A stretch of 64,000 bases of DNA from Tipula vernalis (GCA_958295665.1 OY282558.1:16739409-16803408), one strand, 5' to 3'. Positions 22,840 to 36,323 are shown, counted from the first letter of the stretch. Numbers and translations: made by a program. Notes: generated by a model not told the origin, from the letters alone.

Positions 22840-23934
22840 TTTCTTAAATATATTGATTATCAATAAAACGACTGTCGCTAATAACAATTTTATTGTCTCC
22901 AAGAAAACTATTAATTTTGAAAGTTTTGTGACGCGCTTCATGTTTGTATTTGTTGAGCAACTATCATAGATTTTTGTTGGTTTATTACAAATTTAAACTT
23001 TTCCATTGAACTAAAACAGCTCTCTAGCAGCTTGTTTTTTGTTATTTAGATGATTCTAACACAAACTTTAGCTAATTTAAAGGAATTGGTAAAAATAGTT
23101 TTTAAACTAAATATTTTTTTTTGTTATTGGCTAATTAAAACAGAGTAAAGTTCATATAATACGATAGTTAATCTGTCTGGTACATAATATCGTCGCCAAA
23201 TATCACTAACTTGAGAAAAACATAACAGAATAATACAGTTGGTCAAGAAAGGATTGTGGTTTGAAATATTATTAAACTACTGCTAGAGAAAATGGTGGCC
23301 AGTAAATTGTAAAGTAGCGCTTAAAGCACGGGCAAATGAGACTTTTGCAAAATTTTCCAACGTTTTCTAAAGTTTTTCGATAACTTTTACAACCGATTGG
23401 TTTTTCCCGTAATTATAGGACATTTTATAAAGCAATACTGTCCGAAATAATTTTTCGAAATATATGCCGAAAAGATATTAAGCGGTCGACGAATTTGGAA
23501 GCTTTCATTTAGGAGACTTTCATGCTTCTAATACAATTTTTTCACTGCTTGGTTATCAACAATATTGGAGAAATAATGTTATAACATGTTGAAAAGTGCA
23601 TTGACAATTTTAGAAGCAAATGTAATGTATGTGAAATAAAAATGAAAATTAAGTAAGTTTGTGATTATTTTTATTGTTGTTGTACACAATCTACAATATT
23701 GAATTCCAAACGAAGTCAGTCAAAAATTATTTCTTTTTGTGCATAGCAGTTTTGTACAATAACACCAAGAAGCCATTCCAAGAGTCTTAGAGTCCCTTAA
23801 GTGTCACACGATTATTTCTTTTGGCTCTTATAATTATCGATGCTCGTACTTCGTATTCTGATCATAATTTTGGAACAAAAATCTAACGAGAAATTTCGAA
23901 ATTATCAAAATAATTCGTAAATAATCGCGTGTAA
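22840..23934. other. Gene-free stretch between piggyBac 1 and the Helitron
   Basis: AT-rich, no assignable frame, no terminal repeats seen. Confidence 0.55.
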
Positions 23935-24339
23935 TCTATATATACAAAATACAAAAAATGTGTCTACCTTCGTCCGTTATAGACTTTGTAACCAACAAAC
24001 CGATGGGTCCCAAACCGGTTGCATTTGAAAGGCAATAATCTGAAGATGGTTTTAGACCACCAAAACAATGCATTACGCACAATCGGTCCATTCATGAAGT
24101 CGATTTTCGACGTTACTTGCAAATGAATTAAAAACCTTAGTTGGTGCATAATCTGTCAACACAAAAAACAATGATCTGTCATTCTCATCAAAAAGTTTTC
24201 TCATTTGTGGTTATAATGTCGATCTAAAACCGATTTCGAGTATTGTTTGCAATTGCTTGCAAAAATTATCTATCCACATATAAATAATATAGAATATAGT
24301 TATCAGAAATACCACCGAAAAGACCTGCAATTGGAAGAA

Positions 24340-27300
24340 ATACAGCAAATGCGAAACGAAAAAGAGCTAAAAGAGCAGCCGAAACACCTGAACAACGTGA
24401 AGTGCGTTTGGAGTCACACCTGCTGAGAGATCAGCAGTCAAGAGCAACCGAAACACCCGAACAACTTGAAATGCGATTAGAGTCAAATAGGTTGAAAGAG
24501 TGGCAGTTAAGAGCAGTTAGAAATACTTAACAACATGAAGCACTTCTAGAACAAGTTCGAATCAGAGCTACTACAGCAAGAGCTGCTGAAACTCCTCAAC
24601 AGCATGAAAACCGGCTTGAAGGTAATCAATTACGAGCGGCTCAAACGAGACAAAGAATCGATTTTCAGTTGGCGGCATTCAATTATGGCAAAGACTGCAA
24701 CTACACTAATCATCCGAATGTTGTGATTGGGCCGATGAGCACTCTTTGTTTGTACTGCCACGCACTGAAATTTCAAAAGGAATCATCCGGCATGTGCTGT
24801 TCGAATGGTTAAGTCAAGTTGTCACCGCTGGTTGAGCCACCTGAACCACTTATAAGCTACGCTCCTGGCAATAAAGCGTTGTCCAAACATTTTTTAGAAA
24901 ACATTTGGAAATACAATTCGAGCTTTCAAATGACTTCGTTTCATTTTTACATAAAATAATACATCAAAAATAAAATATTTCTCCAGGTTTTACGCCAACA
25001 TTCAAAGTGCAAGGACAAATTTACCACCAAATTGGTTCGCTTCTTCCAACACCAGATCAAGATTCGAAGTTTTTGCAAATTTATTTCACAGGAGATGAAG
25101 ATGAAGAAGTTGATCAACGTTGCGCTTTTATCAACAGAACACGACGTGAAATTATTTCCAATTTGCAACGTTTATTTCACCAGCATAATCATTTGGTTAA
25201 ACTATTCAAAGTCGCCTTGGATCAAATGCCTTCTGATGATTAGAAAGTCATTATAAGAGCCAATAAAACACCATCCGGTGAGCATGAACGACGCTTTAAT
25301 GCTCCAACGATAAACGAAGTGGAACTCGTTATGGTTGGAACGGAATTCAATCGGCGAGACTTCATAATTCAAAGACGAAATACAAATTTGCAACGCGTCT
25401 CTGAAACGGCAAGGTGAAGATGGGTACCATTTCAACGTCATGCAGATAAACTCTGTCACTGGTGCAGCAACAACAAAAAAGGTTTGTTATTTTATTTTGA
25501 AGTAAATATCGTCCAAAATACATAAATGAGTTTGTCTCTTTATAATTGAAATTGTCTCTTTTTAATTGAAAGCCAGCGGCTTCTGTACATTCGTTTGAAC
25601 CAAAAGAAATTGCGTGTCGAAGATTATAATAATTTGTGCGATGCAATAGCAAATGATGGAAACGCGGCCAACATTGGTCAAATGTGCATACTTCCTGCTT
25701 CGTATACTGGAAGCCCAAGACATATGCATGAGTATGCTCAAGATGATTTGACGTACGTATGTTCGAAGATACCGCGACCAGATCTTTTCGTCACATTTAC
25801 GTGCAATTCAGCTTGATCGGAAATCAAAGATTTGCTATCGCCTGGTCAGTCATCGCATCACAGACATGATCTGACAGCTAGAGTTTTCAAACAGAAACTA
25901 ATGAAACTCATGGATCTCATAATAAAAAATCGTATTTACGGCGAAGTGCAATGCTGAAAGAAAAAATTGTTCCAACTCAAATCGATAGTGTTATATCTGC
26001 TGAACTACCAAATCAACAAGAAAATCCGATACTTTTTGACGTTGTCTGCAAGAACAAGATATCGACGCGATTTGAATGATGAAACTGAAACTGGTGAGGA
26101 TGGATATCCGAAATACAGACGACGAAAGTCAGATGATGGAGGATTCACCACCACCATTAAAGTACGAAACGTTGATATTGACATTGATAACAGATGGATT
26201 GTTCCATACAGTCCAATACTGTAAAAAACATTTCAAGCTCATATCAATGTGGAATACTGCAACTCCGTAAAATCCATTAAGTACATATGCAAATATGTTA
26301 ACAAAGGCAGTGACATGGCAATGTTCGAGCTTTAAAATCGAATCGATGAAATCACTCAATTTCAGATTGGTCGTTATATCAGCAATAATGAAGCTGTCTG
26401 GCGAATTCACGGTCAACGTGATTATTTTACCGAAGAAAATGCCGAAGAACGAGCAGCACAGCCACAAAATACAACACTTACGTGTTTTTTCAATTGTGTC
26501 AAGCTGATAATTTTGCGAAAACATTGCTATATCATGCAGTTCCAATATATTACACTTAGAACACAACAAGCAAAATGTTTTACAGGAGAAAGCGAGGCGC
26601 TGTTGTTCATCTGATGCATTGGGTCGAGTATATACTGTACAGCCAAATAACACTATATTTTACTATTTGAGAATGTTGCTTCACACAGTCAAAGGTCCAA
26701 CATCATTCCAAGCTTTGAAAACGGTTAATGAAGAAATATATCGAACGTGCAGAGAAGCATGTTATCGACTCGGCTTACTTGAAAACGATCACCATTGGGA
26801 CACGACATTGGCAGAAGCAGCTCTCACGTGTCTTCCGCCATAAATTCGAAGCACTCATACTTCTTGAGAATAGATTTATTTCGATCAACAACAAAATTCT
26901 TTGCCCGCTTGGACTACCAGCACTGACACGTGATCGAAACAATGTTCACGACAGAGATTTGATTGAATATGAATTGCGCCATTTTGGTGATGCTCAGAAA
27001 CAACTGTTGACTGCTGATTAACAAACAGTTTTAGAAAAAGTTATGCAATAAGTAGCAAACGAAAGTCGGGGAATTATTTTCCTTCACGCATCTGGAGGCA
27101 CTGGAAACAAATTCTTGCTTAATTTGATACTCGCTGAAATTCGATTGAAAAATAAAATTACACCAGCTGTAGCATCATCTGGGATCGCATCAACGTTATC
27201 GATGGTGGGCGTACAGCGCATTCAGCTCTTAAGCTTCCATTAAATGTAAACTATACCGAAGCACCAACATGTAACATGGCTGCAGTATTAAAAACAAGCT

Positions 27301-28233
27301 CACTTATTGTATGGGATGAATGCACTATGGCGCACAAAAAATCTCTTGAAGCTCTTGACCGGTGACTTTCGACAAACTTTGCTAGTGATTCCAAGATCAA
27401 CACCAGCCGATGAACTAAATGCATTTTTGAAAGAGTCATATAGTATATCTTTAGAGACATGTAGAGAAACTTACATTGTCGACAAATATGCGTCAGCATT
27501 TACTTCAAGATGCTGCTGCGCAAATATTCGCAAAACAACTTTTGGATATGGGCGATGGAAACTTCCGATTGATCCGACTACACGTGAAATATCTTTTCCG
27601 TAAATCTTTTGCCAAATGCAGTCATCATTTCAAAATATTGTACAGAATGTTTTTCCCGATATTACAAACTCTTTCAAAAATCATGATTGGATTTGCGAAC
27701 GGGCAATTTTTGGCTCCGAAGAATGATGATGTCAACAAAATAAACAATCAAATTCAATTAAAGCTATCCGGTGAAGTTGTCAAGTACAAATCGATTGACA
27801 CAGTTATAGATGATGAACAAGCTGTTAACTATCCAACAGAGTTTCTTAACTCTTTGGAACCATCTGAAATGCCACCACACATGTTAACTTTAAAAGTTGG
27901 TTCACCGTTGATGCTGATTCGCAACTTAGATCCACTGAAATTGTGCAACGGAACAAAACTTGCTGTTAAAAAACTATCGCCGAATTTAATCGAAGCCACA
28001 GTCAACTGCGGCAAATGTAAAAGAGAAGATGTGCTGATACCACGAATTCCATTCATTTCAACCAATTTGCCCTTCGATTTGATAACCATCAACAAGGCTC
28101 AAGGCCAATCGCTAAGTGTTGCTGGTTTGAACTTAGAAAATTCCTGTTTTTCGCACGACCAATTATATGCTGCTTGCTCCAGAGTTGGAACGCCGAAAAA
28201 TCTTTATGTTTACACACCTACCGAAAAAACTTA
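24340..28233 (+). pseudogene. RepHel (rolling-circle Rep plus Pif1-like helicase) relic
   Basis: The N-terminal repeat region (24350-24660) is followed by a zinc-binding piece (CLYCHALKFQKESSGMCC, about 24750). The Helitron-like N domain covers 25007-25810: QIYHQIGSLLPTPDQDSKFL, DQRCAFINRTRREII, QMCILPASYTGSPRHMHEY, RPDLFVTFTCN. The Rep part should then show an HUH (HAHILIWL-like) motif, but the sequence jumps near 25950 from GEVQC to sequence beyond it, so the nicking centre is deleted. The helicase spans 26600-28230. Walker A reads HASGGTGNKFLL at about 27085, where GGTGKT is expected; Walker B is IVWDECTMAHK at 27308. Late motifs are GDFRQTL, INKAQGQSLSVAGLNLE and YAACSRVGTPKNLYVY. Stops and frameshifts are numerous. 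Confidence 0.93.
24350..24660 (+). repeat. Degenerate tandem repeats encoding about 23-residue units
   Basis: The translated units centre on RAAETPEQREVRLES and variants (RATETPEQLEMRLES, RAAETPQQHENRLE), about four in series with roughly 69-bp spacing. The DNA copies have diverged and one contains a stop. Repeats of this charged, Glu/Arg-rich kind occur at the N-terminus of related insect Helitron proteins. Confidence 0.8.
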
Positions 28234-28332
28234 AAATATTGTTTATCCGCTAGCATTAAGATAAAAAAGTCAATAAATAATCAAAAGGTATTTCTTTTTT
28301 TAGCCTAGTAGCACATGCCGGGTATCCGCTAG

Positions 28333-31300
28333 TGTAATATAATATGATAATCTGTCAACGACCCTTAAAGCTCAAGTAACTTTTTTCCGTGTATAAGCCT
28401 TCTTCTTCTCTGAAACTATCTGTATTTCGCAGGCAAGCTGCAATGAGCGATTCATCGCGATATATAGGTATTCCCCAATTGACAGTTCACGATATTCACC
28501 AGTTTAAGTCCAAGTTGGGAGCAATTGGGCTACCTAGTGTACGGGTTTCTATAGTTAAGATCTTGCTTTTTGCCGCTGAATCGAAGTGGCGATAGACACA
28601 CTCTCCTAGTCATTTAATTTGTCTATACGTTCTAATTCATCGTGAAACAACTTTTTCGCAGAGAGAATTACTAAATTCTCAAATGGGGTGAAGAGCGCCA
28701 GTGAAAGAGGCTTAAATGCAATCCACATAAACAGCAAATATTTTACAGTCAGTATCCCCAATTCTAACTCTAATTTGATTAATTTTGTCCAATTTTATTC
28801 TTTTTAAGAACGGGCACGACTTAAATCGACAAATTTTTGTAAAAAATATCGAAATATCCCTTACCGATTCACAGAATTTCAATTAACGGTGGAACTTTTA
28901 TTCAATGTAATTTGAGGTTAATTGGCATGTAACCATTAGAAACATTCTTCTTTCTGCGAGTTCATTGCCTAATTTTGCATTGAATCAAACTTGAGTTGGT
29001 GGTACTACATGTCTACAAATAAATCGTGCTATAACTAAACTTTACTGGTTTTTGTGATAATAGCCTCAAACAAATAAAAACCATAACTAGAAAAATGTTT
29101 AGACGAATCATCCCATGAAAACCGCCGTTTAAAAATGTTCCCCAATTGTTTTTTGCTTATTATTTTATTTAGGTCATTTTCATAAACATTTTTTAAAAAT
29201 ATTATTAAGGAAAACCTTTGACCCCAGTTTGGTCATTTTGAAATTGGAAGACCCTTTAATTTAAGCGTTGTTCCGATAGGCATATCTATATATGTATAAC
29301 GCAGTAAACTAATTAAAATCAAACCTAAAATAGAATTATTGAAGACTGAACTCCCAATCCATTATTATTCCCTGTTATAATTTTTTCCCTCATTCCGCGC
29401 TGCAAAATCAAAATCTTGTTTACTTTACATTAGCACCCAGATGTTACTTTAGTCTAAAGAATCTCCATCAGCTAAATATAAAAGAAATCCGCACAAATAT
29501 TGGCCCCAGAAATATGCGTAAGGTAACTTTCGCATATACAATCAGCTTAACTTTTTTTGGAAAATGAATTTTGTATCTCTAATTTAAGATAACTTAGTTT
29601 TTCAAACAAATAACTTAAAAAAATATTGTAGAATTGAAATAACTTCTGAAGCGCTTTTCAATCTCTTTCGGAGAATAGGACACTGCTTTTATTCAAGCTT
29701 GGCCAAGTTTCATTTGTAGCAATTTTGCCCTATAAATTTGATTAACATTTAAAATTGTAAGTCTAGCTTCTGAGCGGCCGCATTGAACCATCATGACTTT
29801 ATAATAGTATAAGTTTCCAGAAATGTTGCCGAAACAAAAAGAGCGACATTATGTGATCACATTATAGGTTTGATCAAAATTGTTTAGGGTCAAAGAATTT
29901 ACTAATAAGAGCAAACACATTTGGGAAAATAAATTTGGTAAAATACTATATGCGGGTTTATACATTTTTATTTAACATTTTTTAAAGTTGTAAAAATTCG
30001 CCGAGAACATTAAAAATCGGATATTAATTTATATATTTAACGAACGTATTAAGTGTTTTGTATGGGTAACATGGTAGTACCTTTAAAATAATATTCTCAT
30101 ACTTTTTACTCCCACATTTTCAGACAGATAAATTATCAAAGTTGGATTATAGTCTATATCTAAACTAGAAATAGAAAAAAAGAAAGTAAATCAATAATGC
30201 AAATTTTGACTATCGCAAAATTGAAAAGAATAAAATAAAACCAAAAAAAAAAGTTATTTTTATGATAAATGATATTAAATACTACGACTTCTTCTTCATC
30301 GTCTTCCATAATGGCATGTTCTAGGATTATGTTGAATATATACATAAAACTAAGTTCATAAATCAAGACAATGATTCGATATATCGTACATACTCGTATG
30401 TAGTAGGTTCGAGACCATTTGTTGCATTTATTTAGTTTTTTATCGGTAAATCGAGTTGTTAGTGCATTTCGTCTTCACCCAGGACATTTAAATGTACCAA
30501 CAACAAAAATATGTCAAACAACGATAAATAAAAAAGGATTAAGTTTATAATTTAAAGTATTAATTATATCTACTGGTCTTTCCATACGTCTTCTTATACG
30601 TATTATCATCATCATTCTATATTTATAAATATTCCTCTTTAAGAACTTACCTCGTTCATTAATTTATTACTATTTGTTGTTGTTGTCAGTATTTTATATT
30701 ATTATAATGATATTGAAATGAAGATAAAGTTCTTTCACATGTTTTGAAGATTAAATTTTAATATTTCTACTGGTACTTAACTACACATATACCAGAAGAT
30801 CCAGAATGTTATATTCTCAGCCTTTGTTATGTACATATTTTGTACACCAGACAGATGTACATACATAATCGTAATTATATTCTCCTTATCATTATTTGAC
30901 AAAACAACAAAAAAAAAATAAAAATTCAAAATAATAATTTTATATATGTTAAATAGACCGCAAGCACCGTCGTGCTCAACCACGATCGTGATCTCCTCGC
31001 GTCTTAATGAAAATAATAATTCTTTAAAAGTCATCAATGGATTAAGATAATAATGCAATAAAAAGCCAAAACGACGAATAAATTGATGGTTTTGGTTTAA
31101 AAAAACATAAAATAAAATTTAAAAAAAATTATAATTTGGAGGCTAAATTTTAAACGAGTTACTGAGTGCTGCTTCTTGAAGCGACACGATATATTAATAC
31201 TTTTAATGTTAATTAGATTTGATTAAACGTTTTAGATAAGAAATTTTTGTTTTATTTTAATCCCAAGTGAACTAATTCTAATCAAACATATAGTATAACC

Positions 31301-32639
31301 TTGGAAACTACTTACCATAAAACAGGTGAAGTGAGGTGAGTTTTTATATGTGAAAATGTTTAACGAGAAATTTTAATTACGCTCATAAAAATTCTTGAGA
31401 ATTAATAATTTATCTGAAACCTCTAGTTAATTGTTCGTCAAATTTAAAAATTGAAATAATCATTAATTTAAATAACTTCCCCATGCATATTCTTTATGAC
31501 AGATTAACCACTTCATATTCACCAACATATTACAGTAAACTGTGTAAATAAATTAACTGTAGTGAAAAAAAAATAAAAATTGTTTTGATAATATAATAAA
31601 TGACACAAAAATGTTAATAACTCACAAAATTCTCTTGGGGTATTAAAATATTTTGATCTCGCGCCCTATTTTAAAATATTGGATTGTATATAGGATCAAT
31701 CTAAAATGCGCGATGAGACTGTGCGTTGTTTCATAATTTAAATAAAATAAAAAACTGTCATCACTCATCCCGTTGTCAATTACCATCGATGTCAAAACAT
31801 TTTCAATTTTATGAATATCCATCTGCTTAAATTTTATCAACCGTAAGACAGATATACAAACTATAAAATATAAAAATTCTGTCATTTAATTTAATCATAA
31901 TTTCTAATCCCGTTGTATCTATATACGCAACAACATAATCAATTTTGATTTCATCGTTTTTCGAAATTTTCCCAAAACCAAAAAAAAAAAAAAAACCCAA
32001 AACACGCATTCTTCTTACCCACGAAAATGTTTTTTAAACATGAAATTGAACTCAACAACAACAACATACAAAAGACGAATATTAAAAGCATTCAAATCAA
32101 TTCTTATTAAATAAATCGGTTGTTGTTTTGTTGAATATAGTTCGCTTTATTGTCTCCTTTTTTTTAGGATGACACAATCACCTGTTTCCAAAAATGGATA
32201 CAATTTAGTATTGTAAACTGTCTGTCTCAAAATATAAATATTCTAATCGGGATTTGAAATGTGTATTAGATTTTCTTTAATCGATTATGATAAATTTTTG
32301 TCATAACTTGTTCGCATAGAGTCTATAATAATTTAGTGTGTAACTGTCTCTACGATGAACGATGATGCACGCCATATTGAAAATCTATAATTGAAAAATG
32401 TTTATTTGTTACTGTTAGTGACATTATGATAAATTTTTTGACAACACACAAATATTTTGTTTTATTAGTAAGTTGGAGGATGGTTCTTAGATGTTTAAAT
32501 ATAACAACCGTGTAATTTGATTTAGACAAGAACTTTTGGAGAGGTTCAAGTTATACAGTTTAATCAACGCTCATACTATCAACGCGAATCATCACGATAG
32601 CTTAAGAAAAATTATTTCACTCAAAGCGACCAAAAATGT
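28333..32639. other. Gene-free AT-rich stretch
   Basis: No known gene. An open frame at 28389-28595 (about 68 codons) follows a pyrimidine-rich tract but matches nothing I recognise. A NotI-type GCGGCCGC occurs at about 29776. A GC-rich island of about 45 bp lies at 30957-31004 in very AT-rich DNA. The rest resembles fly intron or intergenic DNA. Confidence 0.5.
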
Positions 32640-32642
32640 TTA

Positions 32643-32900
32643 AATGGATACTGTATGTATTGCTAAAATCGGATATTTATGGAGCATCGTGTCCAATTCA
32701 GTCTGGCAGACGAATGCATCAAAATGTTGTGATGGAGTTGGTATGGTCAACGATGGCCGCAAAACTTCATGAGTCGTATTTAATTTGATTTTGCCCAATT
32801 TAACTGAATACTTCCTGACATTGTTGGCAGCAATAATCTCACGATGATTTTCTGTTCGATCTTTGAACTGTAAGCACTCTGGAATTTCTTTAGAATTTTT
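32643..32900 (-). other. Unassigned open frame of 86 codons, no start codon
   Basis: On the minus strand the frame runs from just after a TGA at 32901-32903 to a TAA at 32640-32642. It contains ENHREIIAANNVRKYSVKLG and RPSLTIPTPSQHFDAFVC. It has no Met near its start. Base composition is less AT-rich than the surroundings, so it may be a decayed transposon segment or an exon. I recognise no family. Confidence 0.3.
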
Positions 32901-33559
32901 TCATTGGAATGGCATGGTTAGAAGTACGACTTGCCCTTCTAACGTATTAAATTCTGGTGTTAACCCCGAAATCTTTCCTTCATTCTTTTTCTACTCTAAT
33001 TTTAATTTTCAATTATAATCTCTTTTTCTTAACTTTCAAACTAATTTATTCTTTTGTTTTAAGTTGAAACAACACTCAATCCTAATAGACTAGATTCAAG
33101 CACAATGAGCTGCAATTCTTGATTTTTAAGGCACAATTGACCACTATTAGTGAGAAAATCAAATAAAATAGGGCTCGCGGGTCTTTCCGATCATATTTGA
33201 CCACCGTTAGTCAGCAGACAAATTTCTTAAAAATTACAGAATATTACATAAGTAGCAATTGACAGATACCAACAATATAAGGAATTGAGAAAATTCTCAA
33301 CTTAAGTTTGACTGAAGAGGTTTGCGACCATATTTGAACATGTCATCCCCAAGTCCACAGTTGGACGTGTAAATTATACTGTGTAATTTACACAGTTGTT
33401 TACACGTAAAAAACGTGTTTGCATGTAATAAACGTAAAAAACTAAAATTTTATATTTTAACAACGCTATCTCTTATCAAATTTATTCAAATTTATCACCC
33501 TTGTTGAGGGTGTTCGAATATATGAAAGATTTGAGATGAATTAAAATGTGTTTTTGGAA

Positions 33560-33975
33560 TATGGAAAATTAGGTTGGAATTTCTTAACTGGTTTGACGAA
33601 ATTTAACTTGTGCGAAGGAAATATGACTACGAGTGTGGCATATTTCGATGGAACTGGCATAATTCTTAACCGATTTTGACAAAATTCGACAATGGGCGAT
33701 GAAAATGGGATTCTAAAATGAATTTATTCGGTAATATGGTCTATTACGATGAAACTTGGATAATTGTTTATCAAAATACAATTAACATATGAATTTAGAA
33801 AAAGTTTCGAGGGCCAATTAGGATGGAATTTTAAAAATTCTTAACTGATTTTAATGGATTTCGACATGTACGGTGAAAAGCGATTCTCTAATGAATTTAG
33901 ATGGAGTTCTGTGATATGGCCAATTAGGATGAAGCTGGGATATTTCTTAACTGATTTTGTTATGTTGTGAATGAC
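33560..33975 (+). repeat. Degenerate tandem repeat, unit roughly 75-105 bp
   Basis: Unit starts of the form GATGRAACTGGGATAATTC occur at about 33657, 33748, 33822 and 33928, each followed by CTTAACTGATTTTG-like text, with a partial earlier unit at about 33572. Spacings of about 91, 74 and 106 bp reflect insertions and deletions. The array ends about 70 bp before piggyBac 2. Confidence 0.65.
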
Positions 33976-34049
33976 AGTTTTACGAAGATCTGGAATATGA
34001 ATACCAAAAACCTTTATCGAGTTCAGGTCCCTTTCGATCTGGTTTTCAA

Positions 34050-34063
34050 CCTTCATCCGTCCC
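34050..34063 (+). repeat. piggyBac 2 left terminal inverted repeat
   Basis: CCTTCATCCGTCCC following TCAA, taken as a mutated TTAA. It is the 3' end relative to the transposase. Confidence 0.75.
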
Positions 34064-34199
34064 TTAAAATAAATAACACTAAAGATCCTTCAGGCCAAAA
34101 TGGACCCATATCATTTCTTTCATAAATCAATTAAAAACTGATTTTAATTTTAATTTTTAATATTATTAGTCAAAATTAACCAAAATAAAATAATTTCCA

Positions 34200-35802
34200 T
34201 TAATTCAATTTCATCAAATTTGTGTCGTTTTTTATGTTTAGCAGTTTTCCATATTCATACATACATTGGTAACAAACATTGTTTGTAAGAGCCTTACAGA
34301 TAAATTTCTTCCAAATATTGCGTTTAGATATATGTTTGCTGTTCGATTTATCGCAGTAAATGCGGCGGCCTCGTTTTCCGTCAGTTGTCACACAAGAAGA
34401 TGAACCTAGCGGTGGATGTTGAGTAGTCGCAACTGTGAGACCCGCGATTAAATTTCGACAGCTAATGGATCGTAGGAGACGAACTCTTCTAGCCATTTCC
34501 TCCTTTATCAAAGATTCATCAAGTGATTCAATAAACAGCCGTCTTCTATGCCGTGGTGTTTTTGTATAATCCACTCTGGGCCAACACATAATATATTGGT
34601 GAACACGACTACTGACCATACTGGCCATCTAATCGTTTTTCTTTTAGACGTATAAGAAGGAATTTTCTTATCAACTGTACCGACACCACATTTTGTTTAA
34701 TTACAGTCCAACGAACGTACTTTTATGGAGCCTACTTTGAAGAACAACGTACCTATTTTTCTTCGGAATAAAGATACCATTGTTGTTTTGGGTAAATGCA
34801 AACATTCGATTCACGAATAAAAAGGTTTTCCTTTGACATCCACAAGTATAGGTGGAAAGTGGAATTGATGCCTTGTTTTTCCGAATGGTTCCGATCATCG
34901 TTATATTTCGTTTTAGTAACATTTGCCCAAGTTACGATGTGAAAAAATTGTCCATTGTTACATTTCTGCCCTTTAGTTGCGCTGAACACAAATCAAGCAA
35001 CATGCGCAATCCTTAATTCCTTTCAGGTTCTGCACCGGCTACTTTTTCTATGTAAACTTGTATATTCCTGCCGTATGTATTTTCTCTGCCGCAAAGTACC
35101 CAAAATTTGATGCCATATTTTGCTGGCTTATTTGGCATGCATTGCCGAAACGGACATTTCCCCCGAAACCCAACCAACTGTTCATCGACGGTTCCGTATT
35201 CTTCTGGGTCGAGTAAGTTAGGCAGTATTTCCACCCATTTATCCCACAACTGTCGAATGGGGGCCATTTTATCAGAATTTCTGCGAGCAGCTCGGGTTTT
35301 GCGATCATCGAACTTAGTACTCTTGAAATGGTTTTGAACCGTTTCAATGAAATGGTTACACGAAAAATATGACGGCCTTTTTGCTCATGCCACAAATTAT
35401 TTAGAGCTTCATTATTGGATTTATAAATCCTGCGAGTATCAGTAAGCCAATATGAGCTTCCAGTTCTACGTAATCCAAAAGCTTCCTTCCATTCATCATT
35501 ATATATTCGTACCCCTTCCAAGTTAGTGTTATCAATTACAACCTGTTCAATGCCTTTTGTGATAAGCAATCAAAATGCAGATATTTCATTTGAGTGAGAG
35601 AAATGACATTTTATGATGGGGCACTACCACTGTGGGGAAACGGATTTGAGTGCCATTTTTTATCTTTATATAAATATGTTGATGCAGGGTCTTCCGAATA
35701 GGCGTCGTCCTCGCTTTTATACGAATATGCATCAAATTCTACATTATCTGAACTTTCAGAACACGTCTCATCTTCCGAAGAAAATGCTGCACTGGAAGCC
35801 AT
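34200..35802 (-). pseudogene. piggyBac transposase relic
   Basis: The start is taken at Met 35802, giving an acidic Ser/Glu/Asp-rich N-terminus usual for the family. The core is at 35569-34990. EWKEAFGLRR and then FDDRKTRAARRNSDKMAPIR precede the first catalytic Asp in TVDEQLVGFRGKCPFRQ (about 35190). KPAKYGIKFWVLCG carries Gly where relatives have the second catalytic Asp (LCD). RNVTMDNFFTS (about 34950) keeps the third Asp. LKRNITMIGTIRKNKASIP follows. The C-terminal frame (34628-34200) includes the HRRRLFIESLDESLI region and a Cys-rich finger end (VCYQCMYEYG). Several stops and frameshifts lie between the frames. Inactive by both criteria. Confidence 0.94.
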
Positions 35803-36323
35803 TTCTTATTTGATGAATATTTGGTTTAGTAATAATGGATAATTCATATTTAATAAACGTAAGTTATCTAACTGTCACAATGCAATTTTGGTATGATGTA
35901 AAATTCTGCCATAAAATTTATATATTCAACACTATCGACACTTCACGACCGACACTCTTGAAAACAAACAATTGATTGACAACACACAAAAATTTAGAAA
36001 ATACAGATAAGAAAAATGCCCTTATCATTCGGGATTTTCCCTAAATGTACTTAGGTAAAAGAATGCAAAAGAGAAATTATAACAACTTATTTTATACTAT
36101 GTTTTACGATGTGTTTAACCGTGGGTCATTTTGAACCCTGAAGGTATTTAGTGTAATTTATTTTATAGCGGTCTAACGTTTTTTCGAAAACTAATAATTT
36201 TTTATGTTATATGTATATTCCTTTATAACATTCTAGGCAAAGTCTCGAAATCACTAAACTGTGATGTTTATATTTATTCAGATGTTTCAAAGAAAATGTG
36301 CATTTGGATCAAAATGGACCCGA

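Larger units (their letters stand above)
23935..28332 (+). mobile_element. Helitron with both termini
   Basis: The 5' end is TCTATATATACAAAATACA at 23935, preceded by A, and followed by a stretch (GTCTACCTTCGTCCGTTATA) like the 5' region of Drosophila Helitron-1. The 3' end is CCGGGTATCCGCTAG at 28318-28332, followed by T: the CTAG-type end after a short GC-rich stem-like sequence. Insertion between A and T without target duplication is the Helitron rule. The interior carries a Rep-helicase relic in the same orientation. Both ends agree with the element's coding strand, which makes the boundaries persuasive. Confidence 0.92.

Noticed and set aside
26129..26653. 174-codon open frame on the minus strand
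   Set aside because: It lies opposite the Helitron Rep region, whose plus-strand translation is clearly the real one; antisense shadow.
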